Of a stretch of 64,000 nt of DNA, positions 48,149 to 58,600 are shown piece after piece. The DNA lies in NCBI RefSeq assembly GCF_001905795.1, contig NZ_LIXJ01000012.1, positions 124,001 to 188,000 on the forward strand, read 5' to 3'. The translations under genes were made by a program, and so were the position numbers. Under the pieces are notes generated by a model. The model saw only the letters and a list, made by a program, of their open reading frames with translations, was not told the origin of the DNA and did no database searches. This DNA comes from Streptomyces sp. CB01580 (GTDB lineage Bacteria > Actinomycetota > Actinomycetes > Streptomycetales > Streptomycetaceae). How positions within the stretch are numbered: position 1 is the first letter of the stretch; every line of letters begins with the position of its first letter.

Positions 48149-49675
48149 GTGCCTCGTGGTGATGGACGACTCAGCCACGACCTGCTCCCCGGAGAGAAGG
48201 GCCCCCAGGACGCATGCGGCGTCTTCGGTGTCTGGGCTCCCGGCGAAGAGGTCGCCAAGCTCACCTATTTCGGACTGTATGCCCTGCAGCACCGTGGACA
48301 GGAGTCCGCGGGCATCGCAGTGAGCAACGGGTCCCAGATCCTGGTCTTCAAGGACATGGGACTGGTCTCGCAGGTCTTCGACGAAACATCCCTGGGATCC
48401 CTCCGGGGCCATATCGCGGTCGGTCATGCCCGCTACTCCACGACCGGAGCCTCGGTCTGGGAGAACGCGCAGCCGACGTTCCGTGCCACCGCGCACGGCT
48501 CGATCGCCCTGGGACACAACGGCAACCTGGTCAACACGGCGCAGCTCGCCGAGATGGTCGCGGACCTTCCCCGCAAGGACGGCCGCGCCACCCAGGTCGC
48601 CGCGACCAACGACACCGACCTGGTGACCGCGCTGCTCGCCGGCCAGACCGATGACGACGGCAAGCCGCTCACCATCGAGCAGGCCGCCGCGAAGGTGCTC
48701 CCGGACGTCAAGGGCGCGTTCTCGCTCGTCTTCATGGACGAGCACACCCTCTACGCCGCCCGTGACCCGCAGGGCATCCGTCCGCTGGTCCTCGGCCGCC
48801 TGGAGCGCGGCTGGGTGGTGGCCTCCGAGACCGCCGCCCTCGACATCTGCGGCGCCAGCTTCGTCCGCGAGATCGAGCCGGGCGAACTCGTCGCCATCGA
48901 CGAGAACGGACTGCGCACCTCGCGTTTCGCGGAAGCGAAGCCCAAGGGCTGCGTCTTCGAGTACGTCTACCTGGCCCGTCCCGACACCGACATCGCCGGG
49001 CGCAACGTCTACCTCTCCCGCGTGGAGATGGGCCGCAAGCTGGCCGCCGAGGCCCCGGTCGAGGCCGATCTGGTCATAGCGACCCCGGAGTCCGGCACCC
49101 CCGCCGCCATCGGCTACGCGGAGGCCAGCGGCATCCCCTTCGGCGCCGGTCTCGTGAAGAACGCCTACGTCGGACGGACCTTCATCCAGCCGTCGCAGAC
49201 CATCCGCCAGCTGGGCATCCGCCTCAAGCTGAACCCGCTCAAGGAAGTCATCAAGGGCAAGCGTCTCGTCGTCGTCGACGACTCGATCGTCCGCGGCAAC
49301 ACCCAGCGCGCCCTGGTCCGGATGCTCCGCGAGGCGGGCGCCGCCGAGATCCACATCCGGATCTCGTCCCCGCCGGTCAAGTGGCCCTGCTTCTTCGGCA
49401 TCGACTTCGCGACCCGTGCCGAGCTGATCGCCAACGGGATGACGGTCGAGGAGATCGGCGCGTCGATGGGCGCGGACTCGCTCGCGTACATCTCCCTCGA
49501 CGCAATGGTGGAGGCGACGACGATCGCCAAGCCGAACCTGTGCCGCGCCTGCTTCGACGGTGAGTACCCGATGGAGCTGCCGGACCCGGAACTGCTCGGC
49601 AAGCAACTGCTGGAGACCGAGCTGGCGGCAGGCCCTGCGGCGACCGCCGCGTCCGACGCCCTGCGTCGTCCGTGA
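48149..49675 (+). CDS. purF: Amidophosphoribosyltransferase
   Basis: 508 aa from GTG 48149. A 22-residue propeptide precedes C23 (GPQDACGVFGVWAPGEEVAK), the N-terminal glutaminase nucleophile exposed by processing. The PRPP-binding loop is RLVVVDDSIVRGNT. Cysteines for the family's Fe-S cluster include CFFGID and CRACFDGEYP. This is the first committed step of purine synthesis. A -10-like TACACT (48136-48141) places the start point at or next to the GTG, so the message may be leaderless. Confidence 0.97.
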   Translation: MPRGDGRLSHDLLPGEKGPQDACGVFGVWAPGEEVAKLTYFGLYALQHRGQESAGIAVSNGSQILVFKDMGLVSQVFDETSLGSLRGHIAVGHARYSTTGASVWENAQPTFRATAHGSIALGHNGNLVNTAQLAEMVADLPRKDGRATQVAATNDTDLVTALLAGQTDDDGKPLTIEQAAAKVLPDVKGAFSLVFMDEHTLYAARDPQGIRPLVLGRLERGWVVASETAALDICGASFVREIEPGELVAIDENGLRTSRFAEAKPKGCVFEYVYLARPDTDIAGRNVYLSRVEMGRKLAAEAPVEADLVIATPESGTPAAIGYAEASGIPFGAGLVKNAYVGRTFIQPSQTIRQLGIRLKLNPLKEVIKGKRLVVVDDSIVRGNTQRALVRMLREAGAAEIHIRISSPPVKWPCFFGIDFATRAELIANGMTVEEIGASMGADSLAYISLDAMVEATTIAKPNLCRACFDGEYPMELPDPELLGKQLLETELAAGPAATAASDALRRP

Positions 49676-49734
49676 CGGCCGGTCGTACCCCCTGGCCCAC
49701 CAGCCCCGTATCTCCACACGAAAGATCCCACGCC

Positions 49735-50808
49735 ATGTCTGAGACAACAGGTGCTTCCTACGCGGCAGCGGGCGTCGACATCGAGGCCGGCGACCGCGCC
49801 GTCGAGCTGATGAAGGAGTGGGTGAAGAAGACCCGCCGTCCCGAGGTCGAGGGCCTCGGCGGCCTCGGCGGGTTCGCCGGCCTCTTCGACGCCTCCGCCC
49901 TCAAGCGCTACGAGCGTCCGCTGCTCGCCTCCGCCACCGACGGCGTCGGCACCAAGGTCGACCTCGCCCGCAAGACGGGCGTGTACGACACCATCGGCCG
50001 CGACCTCGTCGGCATGGTCGTCGACGACCTGGTCGTCTGCGGAGCCGAGCCGCTCTTCATGACCGACTACATCTGCGTCGGCAAGGTGTACCCCGAGCGG
50101 GTCGCGGCGATCGTGAAGGGCATCGCCGAGGGCTGTGTCCTCGCGGGCTGCACCCTGGTCGGCGGCGAGACCGCCGAGCACCCCGGACTGCTGGGCCCGG
50201 ACGACTTCGACGTCGCGGGCGCCGGTACGGGCGTGGTCGAGGCCGACCGGCTGCTCGGACCGGATCGCATCCGCAAGGGTGACGTGGTGATCGCCATGGC
50301 GTCGTCCGGTCTTCACTCCAACGGGTACTCGCTCGTCCGGCACGTGTTCTTCGACCGGGCCGGCTGGGCGCTGGACCGCGAGGTCGAGGAGTTCGGCCGC
50401 AGCCTCGGCGAGGAGCTCCTGGAGCCCACCCGGATCTACTCGCTGGACTGCCTGGCCCTCACCCGCACGACCGAGGTGCACGGCTTCAGCCACGTCACCG
50501 GCGGCGGCCTGGCCAACAACCTGGCCCGGGTCGTCCCCGACCACCTGCACGCCCGGGTGGACCGCTCCACCTGGACGCCGGGCGCGGTCTTCGACCTGGT
50601 CGGCAGCCTCGGCCGGGTCGAGCGGCTGGAGCTGGAGAAGACGCTGAACATGGGCGTCGGCATGATCGCCGTCGTCCCCGCCGAATCCGTCGACGTGGCC
50701 CTGACCACACTGGCCGACCGCGGGGTCGACTCCTGGGTCGCGGGCGAGATCGTCGAACGCGGTGAGCACACCTCCGGCGCGGAGCTGGTGGGTGACTACG
50801 CAGCGTAG
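49735..50808 (+). CDS. purM: AIR synthetase
   Basis: 357 aa from ATG 49735. SYAAAGVDIEAGDRAVELMK, SATDGVGTKVDLARKTGVYD, GCTLVGGETAEHPGLL and HSNGYSLVRHV are the family motifs. It closes the imidazole ring from FGAM in step 5. Sixty bases after purF, so probably one transcript. Confidence 0.97.
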   Translation: MSETTGASYAAAGVDIEAGDRAVELMKEWVKKTRRPEVEGLGGLGGFAGLFDASALKRYERPLLASATDGVGTKVDLARKTGVYDTIGRDLVGMVVDDLVVCGAEPLFMTDYICVGKVYPERVAAIVKGIAEGCVLAGCTLVGGETAEHPGLLGPDDFDVAGAGTGVVEADRLLGPDRIRKGDVVIAMASSGLHSNGYSLVRHVFFDRAGWALDREVEEFGRSLGEELLEPTRIYSLDCLALTRTTEVHGFSHVTGGGLANNLARVVPDHLHARVDRSTWTPGAVFDLVGSLGRVERLELEKTLNMGVGMIAVVPAESVDVALTTLADRGVDSWVAGEIVERGEHTSGAELVGDYAA

Positions 50809-50952
50809 TGCGGGAGCGGGCCGGTGACCGGGGCCACCTGGTCACCCGGGCGGCCGTCGCGCCCATGGCCGCCGGGTCCCGGCAACCGCCGAACCGGCGA
50901 TTCCCGGATCGGCGGTCACCGAACCGGCGGTCTCCGGATCGGGGTAGCACAG

Positions 50953-50981
50953 AACCCGGTCCGGGAAACCCGGACCGGGTT
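50953..50981. terminator. Bidirectional terminator between purM and DUF3073
   Basis: A perfect 13-bp stem (50953-50965 / 50969-50981) with AAA loop between convergent genes. Preceded by a short ccggatcgg / gaaccggcg direct repeat (50890-50945). Confidence 0.88.
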
Positions 50982-50998
50982 GATGTGTCAGCGCGAGG

Positions 50999-51253
50999 TC
51001 AAGCGCCGCGGCGCTTTGACGCAGGACCGGACTTGTCGTCCTCGTCCTCGTCCTCGTCATCGGTGTTGTACAGATCCGCGTACCGCGCGTACGGGTCGTC
51101 TTCCTCGTCCTCGAACGGCTCCGCGTTCGGTGGCTGACTTGAAGACGATGCGCCCAGCTCATTGGCCAGACGCGACAGGTCAGTCCCGCCGGTGCTGTAC
51201 TTCAGCTGGCGGGCGACCTTTGTCTGCTTGGCCTTTGCCCGGCCGCGCCCCAT
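50999..51253 (-). CDS. DUF3073 family protein
   Basis: 84 aa from ATG 51253 (MGRGRAKAKQTKVARQLKYS). The basic start and the acidic tail (YADLYNTDDEDEDEDD) are the known pattern of this actinobacterial family of unknown function. It may bind nucleic acid through the basic part. The gene follows purM convergently. Confidence 0.9.
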   Translation of the reverse strand: MGRGRAKAKQTKVARQLKYSTGGTDLSRLANELGASSSSQPPNAEPFEDEEDDPYARYADLYNTDDEDEDEDDKSGPASKRRGA

Positions 51254-51603
51254 GGCTCGACCCCCTCGGTGACGGGGCTCGACGGCCCCAGAGTCTTGAC
51301 ACGCGTTCATGTTTCAGGACGGACTCTCATCCGAGAGACCGTGCCCGTAGGGCTTTAACGGTACCTGCTTCCGCGGCCATACGGTACGCCGCCCGTATCG
51401 AGCGCCCCGGAAGAGGACCTGCGAGAAGCCCCGTCCTCGCTGGTCAACTGCGATTTTAACCTCTTCCTGGCATGCGACCCGCCGACCGGCGAGAGAAGTC
51501 TCACGCCGGCCGACGGATCGCAGGCCGCAGGACGCCGCGTCATGCCCTCGTCACGCCTCGTCACCTCGTGTCGGGCTCTGCCGCCCCACGCCGTTCCCGG
51601 TCG
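51254..51603. other. Gap between DUF3073 and vdh
   Basis: 350 bases without a gene, with lower GC around 51340-51480. It holds the promoter region of DUF3073. A cctcgtcac direct repeat lies near 51545-51570. Confidence 0.45.
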
Positions 51604-52695
51604 TCAGGCGCGGCGCGCCTCGGCCATCCGCTGCTCGGCGATCCGGTCGGCCGCGGCGGCCGGCGGAATGCCGTCCGCCTTCGCACGTGCGAATATGGCG
51701 AGCGTGGTGTCGAAGATCTTCGACGCCTTGGCCTTGCACCGGTCGAAGTCGAAGCCGTGCAGTTCGTCCGCGACCTGGATCACTCCGCCCGCGTTCACCA
51801 CGTAGTCGGGTGCGTACAGGATCGACCGGTCCGCGAGGTCCTTCTCCACGCCGGGGTGCGCGAGCTGGTTGTTGGCCGCGCCGCACACCACCTTGGCGGT
51901 GAGCACGGGCACGGAGTCGTCGTTCAGCGCGCCGCCGAGCGCGCACGGGGCGTAGATGTCCAGGCCCTCGGTGCGGATCAGCGCCTCGGTGTCCGCGGCG
52001 ACGGCCACCTCGGGGTGCTTGTCGGTGATACGGCGCACGGATTCCTCGCGCACGTCCGTGATCACGACCTCGGCACCGTCCGACAGCAGGTGCTCGACCA
52101 GGTGGTGACCGACCTTGCCGACTCCGGCGACCGCTACTTTTCGGCCACGGAGCGTCGGGTCGCCCCAGAGATGCTGCGCGGAGGCCCGCATGCCCTGGAA
52201 AACACCGAACGCGGTGAGCACCGAGGAGTCGCCGGCGCCGCCGTTCTCGGGGGAGCGGCCGGTGGTCCAGCGGCACTCGCGGGCGACGACGTCCATGTCG
52301 GAGACGTAGGTGCCGACGTCGCAGGCGGTCACGTACCGGCCGCCGAGCGAGGCCACGAACCGGCCGTAGGCCAGCAGCAGTTCCTCGGACTTGATCCGTT
52401 CGGGATCGCCGATGATCACGGCCTTGCCGCCGCCGTGGTCGAGACCGGCCATGGCGTTCTTGTAGGACATGCCGCGCGACAGGTTCAGCGCGTCCGCGAC
52501 GGCCTCCTTCTCGGAGGCGTACGGATAGAAGCGGGTACCGCCGAGGGCCGGGCCCAGGGCGGTGGAGTGGATGGCGATCACGGCCTTGAGGCCGCTGGCA
52601 CGGTCCTGGCAGAGCACGACTTGTTCGTGGCCCCCCTGGTCCGAGTGGAACAGGGTGTGCAGTACGTCGACAGGCGCGCCGGTCACATCGGTCAC
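51604..52695 (-). CDS. vdh: Valine/leucine/phenylalanine-type NAD-dependent amino acid dehydrogenase
   Basis: 363 aa from GTG 52695, giving MTDVTGAPVDVLHTLFHSDQ. The catalytic lysine region is MSYKNAMAGLDHGGGKAVII and the NAD Rossmann motif is VAVAGVGKVGHHLVEHL. The length and context next to DUF3073 and bldC match Streptomyces vdh. It oxidatively deaminates branched-chain amino acids, supplying acyl-CoA precursors. Longer upstream frames are rejected because the family N-terminus begins here. Confidence 0.93.
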   Translation of the reverse strand: MTDVTGAPVDVLHTLFHSDQGGHEQVVLCQDRASGLKAVIAIHSTALGPALGGTRFYPYASEKEAVADALNLSRGMSYKNAMAGLDHGGGKAVIIGDPERIKSEELLLAYGRFVASLGGRYVTACDVGTYVSDMDVVARECRWTTGRSPENGGAGDSSVLTAFGVFQGMRASAQHLWGDPTLRGRKVAVAGVGKVGHHLVEHLLSDGAEVVITDVREESVRRITDKHPEVAVAADTEALIRTEGLDIYAPCALGGALNDDSVPVLTAKVVCGAANNQLAHPGVEKDLADRSILYAPDYVVNAGGVIQVADELHGFDFDRCKAKASKIFDTTLAIFARAKADGIPPAAAADRIAEQRMAEARRA

Positions 52696-52870
52696 TGTGG
52701 TGACTCCCAAGTACGAAGCGGCGGAGGACCCTCCTGAAGGTGGGGAGGGCCGTGGACCGGCCGGCAGGCGGGTCCGACTGGGCAAGAGCGTAAGTCCTAC
52801 GCGTAGGTAGATCAGGTCCGGTGCCGAGGATCACCCCCTGGAGGAGTACGGGCATGACACGATCTACGGC

Positions 52871-53716
52871 ATGTCGGTGGTGTCCTCGGTGCTCGTCCCG
52901 TACGCGTCCTACCTCCGGGTGTACGAACCGCTCGCCGCCTTCCCGGAGCCCGAGCGGAGCCACTGGGCCCGCTACGCCGGGCGCGCCCGTATCCCCACGG
53001 CCCAGGACGAACTGCGCCGTTCGCTCGCGGACTTGGTGGCCACGCCGCCGGTCGGGGTGCCGGCGCACGAGAGCGCGGACGCGTTCGTCGCCGAGGCGGA
53101 CGGCGTGGTGTGCGTCTGCCCGTGGCGGACCAGGCTGCGCGGCTGGCTGGCCCTGGGGGAGCTGGCGGACCTGTTCCCGGAGCCGGTGCTGGACGCGGTG
53201 CTGCCGCCGGTGGTGCGCGGACAGGCGGTCGCGGACCACGAGCGGTGGGCGGAGCGCAACCCGGATGCCAGGCCCTGGATCCTGACCGCGCTGTGGCAGG
53301 TGCCGGTGCGCTGGTTCGTGCTCTTCTCCGACGAGGAGCGGGAGTACGCGGCGGCGGGCAAGGGCGGCGAGCCGCCGGTGCTGCGCTACCGGACGCCGAT
53401 GGTCCAGGCCCGGCGTCGGCTGGCCAGGGCGCTGCGGACCCTGCGCGAGACCGTGGACGAGGGGCCGCTGACCGAGGGCCTCGTGGAGGTGGGGCGCTGG
53501 CTGGAGGAGTTCCATCCGCGGGCGCTGGTGGAGCTGGACTACGCGGGGCTGGTGCATGCCCTGCCGGCGGAACGGCTCGCCGCGGACCACTCGGCCGCCG
53601 ACGTGGCCGAGGGGGTGGAGGCGCTGCGGGCCGGTGACACCGATCGGGCGAGCGAGGCGTACGGGAGGCTGGCGGAACGCTGGCGGGCCGTAAGAGATCG
53701 TCAATTCGCGAACTGA
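52871..53716 (+). CDS. Conserved protein of unknown function between vdh and bldC
   Basis: 281 aa. It has no motif I recognise. It is rich in Arg, Glu and Leu and predicted mostly helical, with a Trp-containing middle (WILTALWQVPVRWFVLFSDE) and a C-terminal helical repeat (ADVAEGVEALRAGDTDRASE). Codon use is typical of a real gene, and it sits divergent to vdh. Confidence 0.8.
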   Translation: MSVVSSVLVPYASYLRVYEPLAAFPEPERSHWARYAGRARIPTAQDELRRSLADLVATPPVGVPAHESADAFVAEADGVVCVCPWRTRLRGWLALGELADLFPEPVLDAVLPPVVRGQAVADHERWAERNPDARPWILTALWQVPVRWFVLFSDEEREYAAAGKGGEPPVLRYRTPMVQARRRLARALRTLRETVDEGPLTEGLVEVGRWLEEFHPRALVELDYAGLVHALPAERLAADHSAADVAEGVEALRAGDTDRASEAYGRLAERWRAVRDRQFAN

Positions 53717-54241
53717 ATGCGACCTTGCCGCGTCTGAACCTTTGTGGCGTGTGACACGTGGGGATGAAGAGGCGGGACAATACCTCAAAGGCTGGTGGGA
53801 CCTACGTCCTGAACCGGGCCTTTTTCTCAAGCGTGATGGATTGCACTAACTGGGCCCTTGCGCCCTTCCCTACCCCTCGTGCCAAAATAGGACAAGGAGT
53901 CCGGGGAGGGCTCCTTCCGCCCAACTGGGGGTGGATCGCTCTGCATTGCACGCTATGGGGGGTCTGGTGACTCCTGATCGCTCTGTGACTGATCGTCACG
54001 GTGGCGTGACTGTCCGCTATGGCATGGTCCATCGGCTTCCGTCGCTGATGAACACCTGGGAGGGCAATTCCATCGGTTTGGCCGACGCGGCTGGACGGAT
54101 GGTGTAGTTGTAGTGCCGAGGACAAGCCGTTCGTCCTATAACCGACTCGGCCCGCGTCTGCCATTTCGGGCAACACGGGTCAAGGTGCAGAATTTAGAGG
54201 AAAGAACCGAGATTGGTTCGGTTCTCCCGAGGAGGCCGCTC
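53717..54241 (+). promoter_or_regulatory. Long bldC upstream/leader region
   Basis: 525 bases of clearly lower GC content. It holds the bldC promoter and leader. A 50-codon frame lies inside (53955-54107). The bldC RBS (gaggagg) is 10 bases before its ATG. Confidence 0.55.
53955..54107 (+). CDS. Possible small ORF in the bldC leader
   Basis: 50 codons from ATG 53955 to TAG, with peptide end MNTWEGNSIGLADAAGRMV. GC at third positions is lower than in neighbouring genes and no good Shine-Dalgarno precedes the ATG. It could be a regulatory leader peptide or chance. Confidence 0.25.
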   Translation: MGGLVTPDRSVTDRHGGVTVRYGMVHRLPSLMNTWEGNSIGLADAAGRMV

Positions 54242-54448
54242 ATGACCGCTCGCACCCCTGATGCCGAGCCGCTGCTGACCCCGGCTGAGGTCGCCACGAT
54301 GTTCCGCGTGGACCCGAAGACGGTTACCCGCTGGGCGAAAGCGGGGAAGCTCACGTCCATCCGCACGCTCGGTGGACATCGCCGCTACCGCGAGGCAGAG
54401 GTCCGCGCACTGCTGGCGGGTATTCCGCAGCAGCGCAGCGAGGCCTGA
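54242..54448 (+). CDS. bldC: Developmental regulator BldC (MerR-like small DNA-binding protein)
   Basis: 68 aa from ATG 54242. The winged HTH covers most of the protein (LLTPAEVATMFRVDPKTVTR and IRTLGGHRRYREAEVRALLA). BldC is known to bind cooperatively to direct repeats and hold back sporulation genes. The length equals the characterised protein. Confidence 0.96.
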   Translation: MTARTPDAEPLLTPAEVATMFRVDPKTVTRWAKAGKLTSIRTLGGHRRYREAEVRALLAGIPQQRSEA

Positions 54449-54624
54449 CACGCCCCCTGCCGTCGCGTCACAACCGGGCTCCCGGGTCCCCCAGCCCGTA
54501 CAGACCCGCCTATGGCTCCACATGACGGGCGCCCGCCCCAACGGGCGCCATACCTGTGCAATACGGGTACGTCGTTCGATCGCGCTGGACTCCGCCGGGT
54601 CCGGCGCGATCTCTTTTTGTGCTC

Positions 54625-54668
54625 CGCCGCCTCGGGAGAGGCCCCTTCGGGCTTCTCCCGAGGCGGCG
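54625..54668 (+). terminator. Terminator downstream of bldC
   Basis: A 14-bp stem (54625-54638 / 54655-54668) encloses a second gcccc/gggc stem-loop. A run of T's precedes it at 54613-54618. Confidence 0.75.
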
Positions 54669-55439
54669 TCGTGCGCTCTGCCCGTGCCGCTCCCGGGGTT
54701 CCCGGGTCTCGGAACCGCGCGGGCCCGGAGTTCTGGAGTCCCGTGAATCCTGAGGCGCCGGCCGTTGTGCCGGTGCCGGATCGCCCGGGGCCGTTGGAAA
54801 CCGGGCGGCCGGTTGGCTACGGGGCGGGAACGCGGGTCGGCCCATGTGCCTCCGTACGGGATTCCGGGGGGTCGTTGCCGGGCTTTCCGGAGAAGTCGGG
54901 CCGGGGTGGTCGGGGGTATTCGGTGACATCTCCGGGCGGCTTTCGTGTCGTGCCCGCCGCTCTCCTTCGTCGCCGCCATCAGACAAGTGCAATTGCACAT
55001 ATTAAATTCGGCAGTTGTAGGAAGGGTGTAAGGTCACCTCTTCGCGAAACTCATTTAGTGACTCCCGTCACACCATATGAGTCGCGTCACTTCGAGCCTG
55101 CCACCTTCGGGGTGTGGATTGCCCTGCTGTTGGTCACTCGGTCGGGGGACTTTCGTCCTGGATCCAGGAATCGCCGTTCTGGCGCCCCGCGAGGGCAGGG
55201 TGGAGGAATTCTGCCGACCCGCCCTCAAAGGCCGTCAGAGGCCCCGTGGCGGGCTTCAGGCGGTCCTGACGGTGCGTCGGCTACCGCTGCGACCGCGACC
55301 GGGGTTGTGGCTGTGGCCGCGGCCGGTCGGCGTGGTGGCTCATGGCCGATGCGGTGGGGGCGGGGAGTGGCGGATGACGGGGCGGTGGGGTGGATCCGTC
55401 GGCCGGGTGGTCGTCGGTGGCGACCGCGCCGGGACGCGC
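54669..55439. other. 770-bp gap between bldC and tRNA-Asp
   Basis: No certain gene. A low-GC patch (54975-55090) contains a perfect palindrome gtgcaattgcac (54987-54998) and an ATG frame at 55077 that looks degraded. The right part is G-rich low-complexity sequence. Confidence 0.45.
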
Positions 55440-55470
55440 GAAAGCCCGGATCCGAGGGATCCGGGCTTTC
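55440..55470 (-). terminator. Terminator of tRNA-Asp
   Basis: A perfect 14-bp stem (55440-55453 / 55457-55470) with GAG loop, six bases beyond the tRNA 3' end. Confidence 0.88.
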
Positions 55471-55476
55471 GTACTG

Positions 55477-55551
55477 CGGTCCTGACGGGATTTGAACCCG
55501 CGGCCTCCACCTTGACAGGGTGGCGAGCACTCCAAACTGCTCCACAGGACC
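55477..55551 (-). tRNA. tRNA-Asp(GTC), copy 1
   Basis: Acceptor GGTCCTG/CAGGACC and anticodon loop CTGTCAA giving GTC. Identical to the copy at 62497-62571. Confidence 0.95.
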
Positions 55552-55686
55552 AGGTTTTCGCTGCTGCCTTGCGGCTGGCTGCGAAGACAGACTGTACAGC
55601 AGGTCGGAGGGTCCGGTCGACTTCACTCCTGGTGATCACCTCGTCACCGCTCCGGCCGCCCGGTCCGGATCAGGGGCCGCGGCGGA

Positions 55687-58600
55687 TCAGGGGGCCGCGG
55701 CGTCGATCGCCTTCACGATCCGCTTGTCGGAGACGGGGTAGGCCGTCCCCAGGGCGTGCGCGAAGTAGCTGACCCGGAGCTCCTCGATCATCCAGCGGAT
55801 GTCCAGGACCTCCTGCGGAACCGGCCTGCCCTGCGGCAGCTGTTCGAGCAGCCAGGCGTACTCGTCCTGCATCTCGTGGACCTTCTCCATGCGCGTGGTG
55901 TCGCGCTGGACGGCCGTCGGCATCTGCTGGAGCCGACGGTCGGCGGCGACCAGGTAACGCATCAGGTCGGGCAGCCTGCGCAGCCCGGTCGCGGTGACGA
56001 AGCCCGCGGGCACGAGGCCCGCGAGCTGCTTGCGCACGTCGGCGACGTTGGCGGCGAGGACCAGGCTGTTCGTGGCCTTCAGCCGCCGTTCGCACGCCTG
56101 CCAGGCGGCCAGTACCTGCTGCACCTGCTTGACCGTGTGCTCGGTCAGCGCGACGAGGTCGGCGCGCACCTTGTCGTACAGCTTGCGGTACGACTCCTCG
56201 TCCCAGGCGGGGCCGCCGTGCGCGCCGATCAGCCGGTCGGCGGCAGCCGTCGCGCAGTCCTCGAACAGCGCCTGCACGGAACCGTGCGGATTGGCGGACA
56301 GCGCCAGCTTCTGCTGGTTCGAGAGCCTGTCCGAGGCGAACTTCGCCGGGTTCACCGGCACGTTCAGCAGGATCAGCCTGCGGGTGCCGAGCCACATCGC
56401 GCGCTGCTGCTCGGCCTCGGTGTCGAAGAGACGCACGGCCACGGTCGCGCCCTGGTCCACCAGGGCCGGGTACGCCTTGACCGGCTGGCCGGCCCTCCGG
56501 GTCTCGAAGACCCGGTTCAGCGTGCCGATCGTCCAGTCCGTGAGGCCCGAACGCTCGACCGACTCGCCCGAGGGGCCCGCGGTGGCCGCCGCGGCCTTGG
56601 AGAGCGCCTGGCGGGCCCTGGGGCGCAGTTGGAGCCTCAGCGCCTCCAGGTCCTTGTCCTCGGCCACCTTGCGGCGCCGCTCGTCGACGATCCGGAACGT
56701 GATCTTCAGGTGGTCCGGGACGCGGCTCAGGTCGAAGTCGTCCGCCGTGACCGGGACGCCGACCATCCGCTGGAGCTCGCGCGCGAGCGTGACCGTCAGC
56801 GGCTCCTGCTGTGACGTCGGGCCGCCAGAGGCGGACGGAACGGCCCGGTCCAGGAACTTCTCCGCGTAGTTCGGCGCGGGGACGTAGTGCCGGCGTATCG
56901 GCTTGGGCAGCGAGCGGATCAGCTCCGTGACCACTTCCTCGCGCAGGCCCGGGATCTGCCAGTCGAAGCCCTCGGCGGTGACCTGGTTGAGCACCTGGAG
57001 CGGGATGTGGACGGTCACGCCGTCGGCGTCCGCGCCGGGCTCGAACTGGTACGTCACCCGGAACTTGAGCTTCCCCTGCCGCCAGGAGTCCGGATAGTCG
57101 TCCTTGGTGACGGCCCCGGCCTTCTCGTTGATGAGCATCGAGCGCTCGAAGTCCAGCGCGTCCGGCTCGTCGCGGCGCTTGTGCTTCCACCAGGAGTCGA
57201 AGTGCGCCCCGGAGACCACGTGCTCGGGGATGCGCCGGTCGTAGAAGTCGAAGAGCGTCTCGTCGTCCACGAGGATGTCGCGGCGGCGGGCGCGGTGCTC
57301 CAGCTCCTCGACCTCGCCGAGCAGCTTGCGGTTGTCCTGGAAGAACTGGTGGTGCGTCCGCCAGTCGCCCTCGACCAGGGCGTGGCGGATGAAGAGATCG
57401 CGGGAGGTCTCGGCGTCGATCCGGCCGAAATTAACCTTGCGCTGGGCGATGATCGGCACTCCGTACAGCGTGACGCGTTCGTACGCCATCACCGCCGCCT
57501 GGTCCTTCTCCCAGTGCGGCTCGCTGTAGGTGTGCTTCAGCAGGTGCTGGGCCAGCGGTTCGATCCACTCCGGCTCGACCTTGGCGTTGACCCGCGCCCA
57601 CAGCCGGGACGTCTCGACCAGCTCGGCCGACATCACGAACCGCGGCTGCTTCTTGAAGAGCGCCGAGCCGGGGAAGACCGCGAACTTGGCGTTGCGGGCA
57701 CCCAGGTACTCGTTCTTCTCCGTGTCCTTGAGCCCGATGTGCGAGAGCAGCCCGGCCAGCAGCGAGACGTGCACCGACTGCTCGGGCGCGTCCTCCGTGT
57801 TGGGCTGGACGCCCATCTGCTTCACGACCGTGCGCAGCTGCGCGTAGATGTCCTGCCATTCGCGAATGCGCAGGAAGTTCAGGTACTCCTGCTTGCACAT
57901 CCGGCGGAAGCTGGACGAGCCGCGCTCCTTCTGCTGCTCGCGGATGTACCGCCACAGGTTCAGGAACGCGAGGAAGTCGGAGGTCTCGTCCTTGAAGCGG
58001 GCGTGCTGCTGATCGGCCTGAGTCTGCTTCTCCGCGGGCCGCTCGCGCGGGTCCTGGATGGAGAGCGCGGCGGCGATCACCATGACCTCGCGTACGCAGC
58101 CGTTGCGCTCGGCCTCGATGACCATGCGCGCCAGACGCGGGTCGACCGGCAGCTGCGAGAGCTTGCGGCCCAGCGGGGTGAGCCGCTGCCCCTTCTTCCC
58201 CTCGGGCCGTGCCTCCCGCTCGCCCGCGCGGACCTCCCGGGCCGGCTTCTCGCCCTGCTCCAGCGCGCCGAGCTCCTGGAGGAGCTGGATGCCGTCGCGG
58301 ATGTTGCGGTGGTCCGGCGGGTCGATGAAGGGGAACCGCTCGATGTCGCCGAGGCCGGCCGCGGTCATCTGGAGGATGACGGAGGCGAGGTTCGTGCGCA
58401 GGATCTCGGGATCGGTGAACTCCGGACGGGTGAGGAAGTCGTCCTCGGAGTACAGCCGGATGCAGATGCCGTCCGACGTACGGCCGCAGCGGCCCTTGCG
58501 CTGGTTGGCGCTGGCCTGCGAGATCCGCTCGATCGGGAGGCGCTGGACCTTGGTGCGGTGGCTGTAGCGGGAGATCCGGGCGGTGCCCGGGTCGATCACG

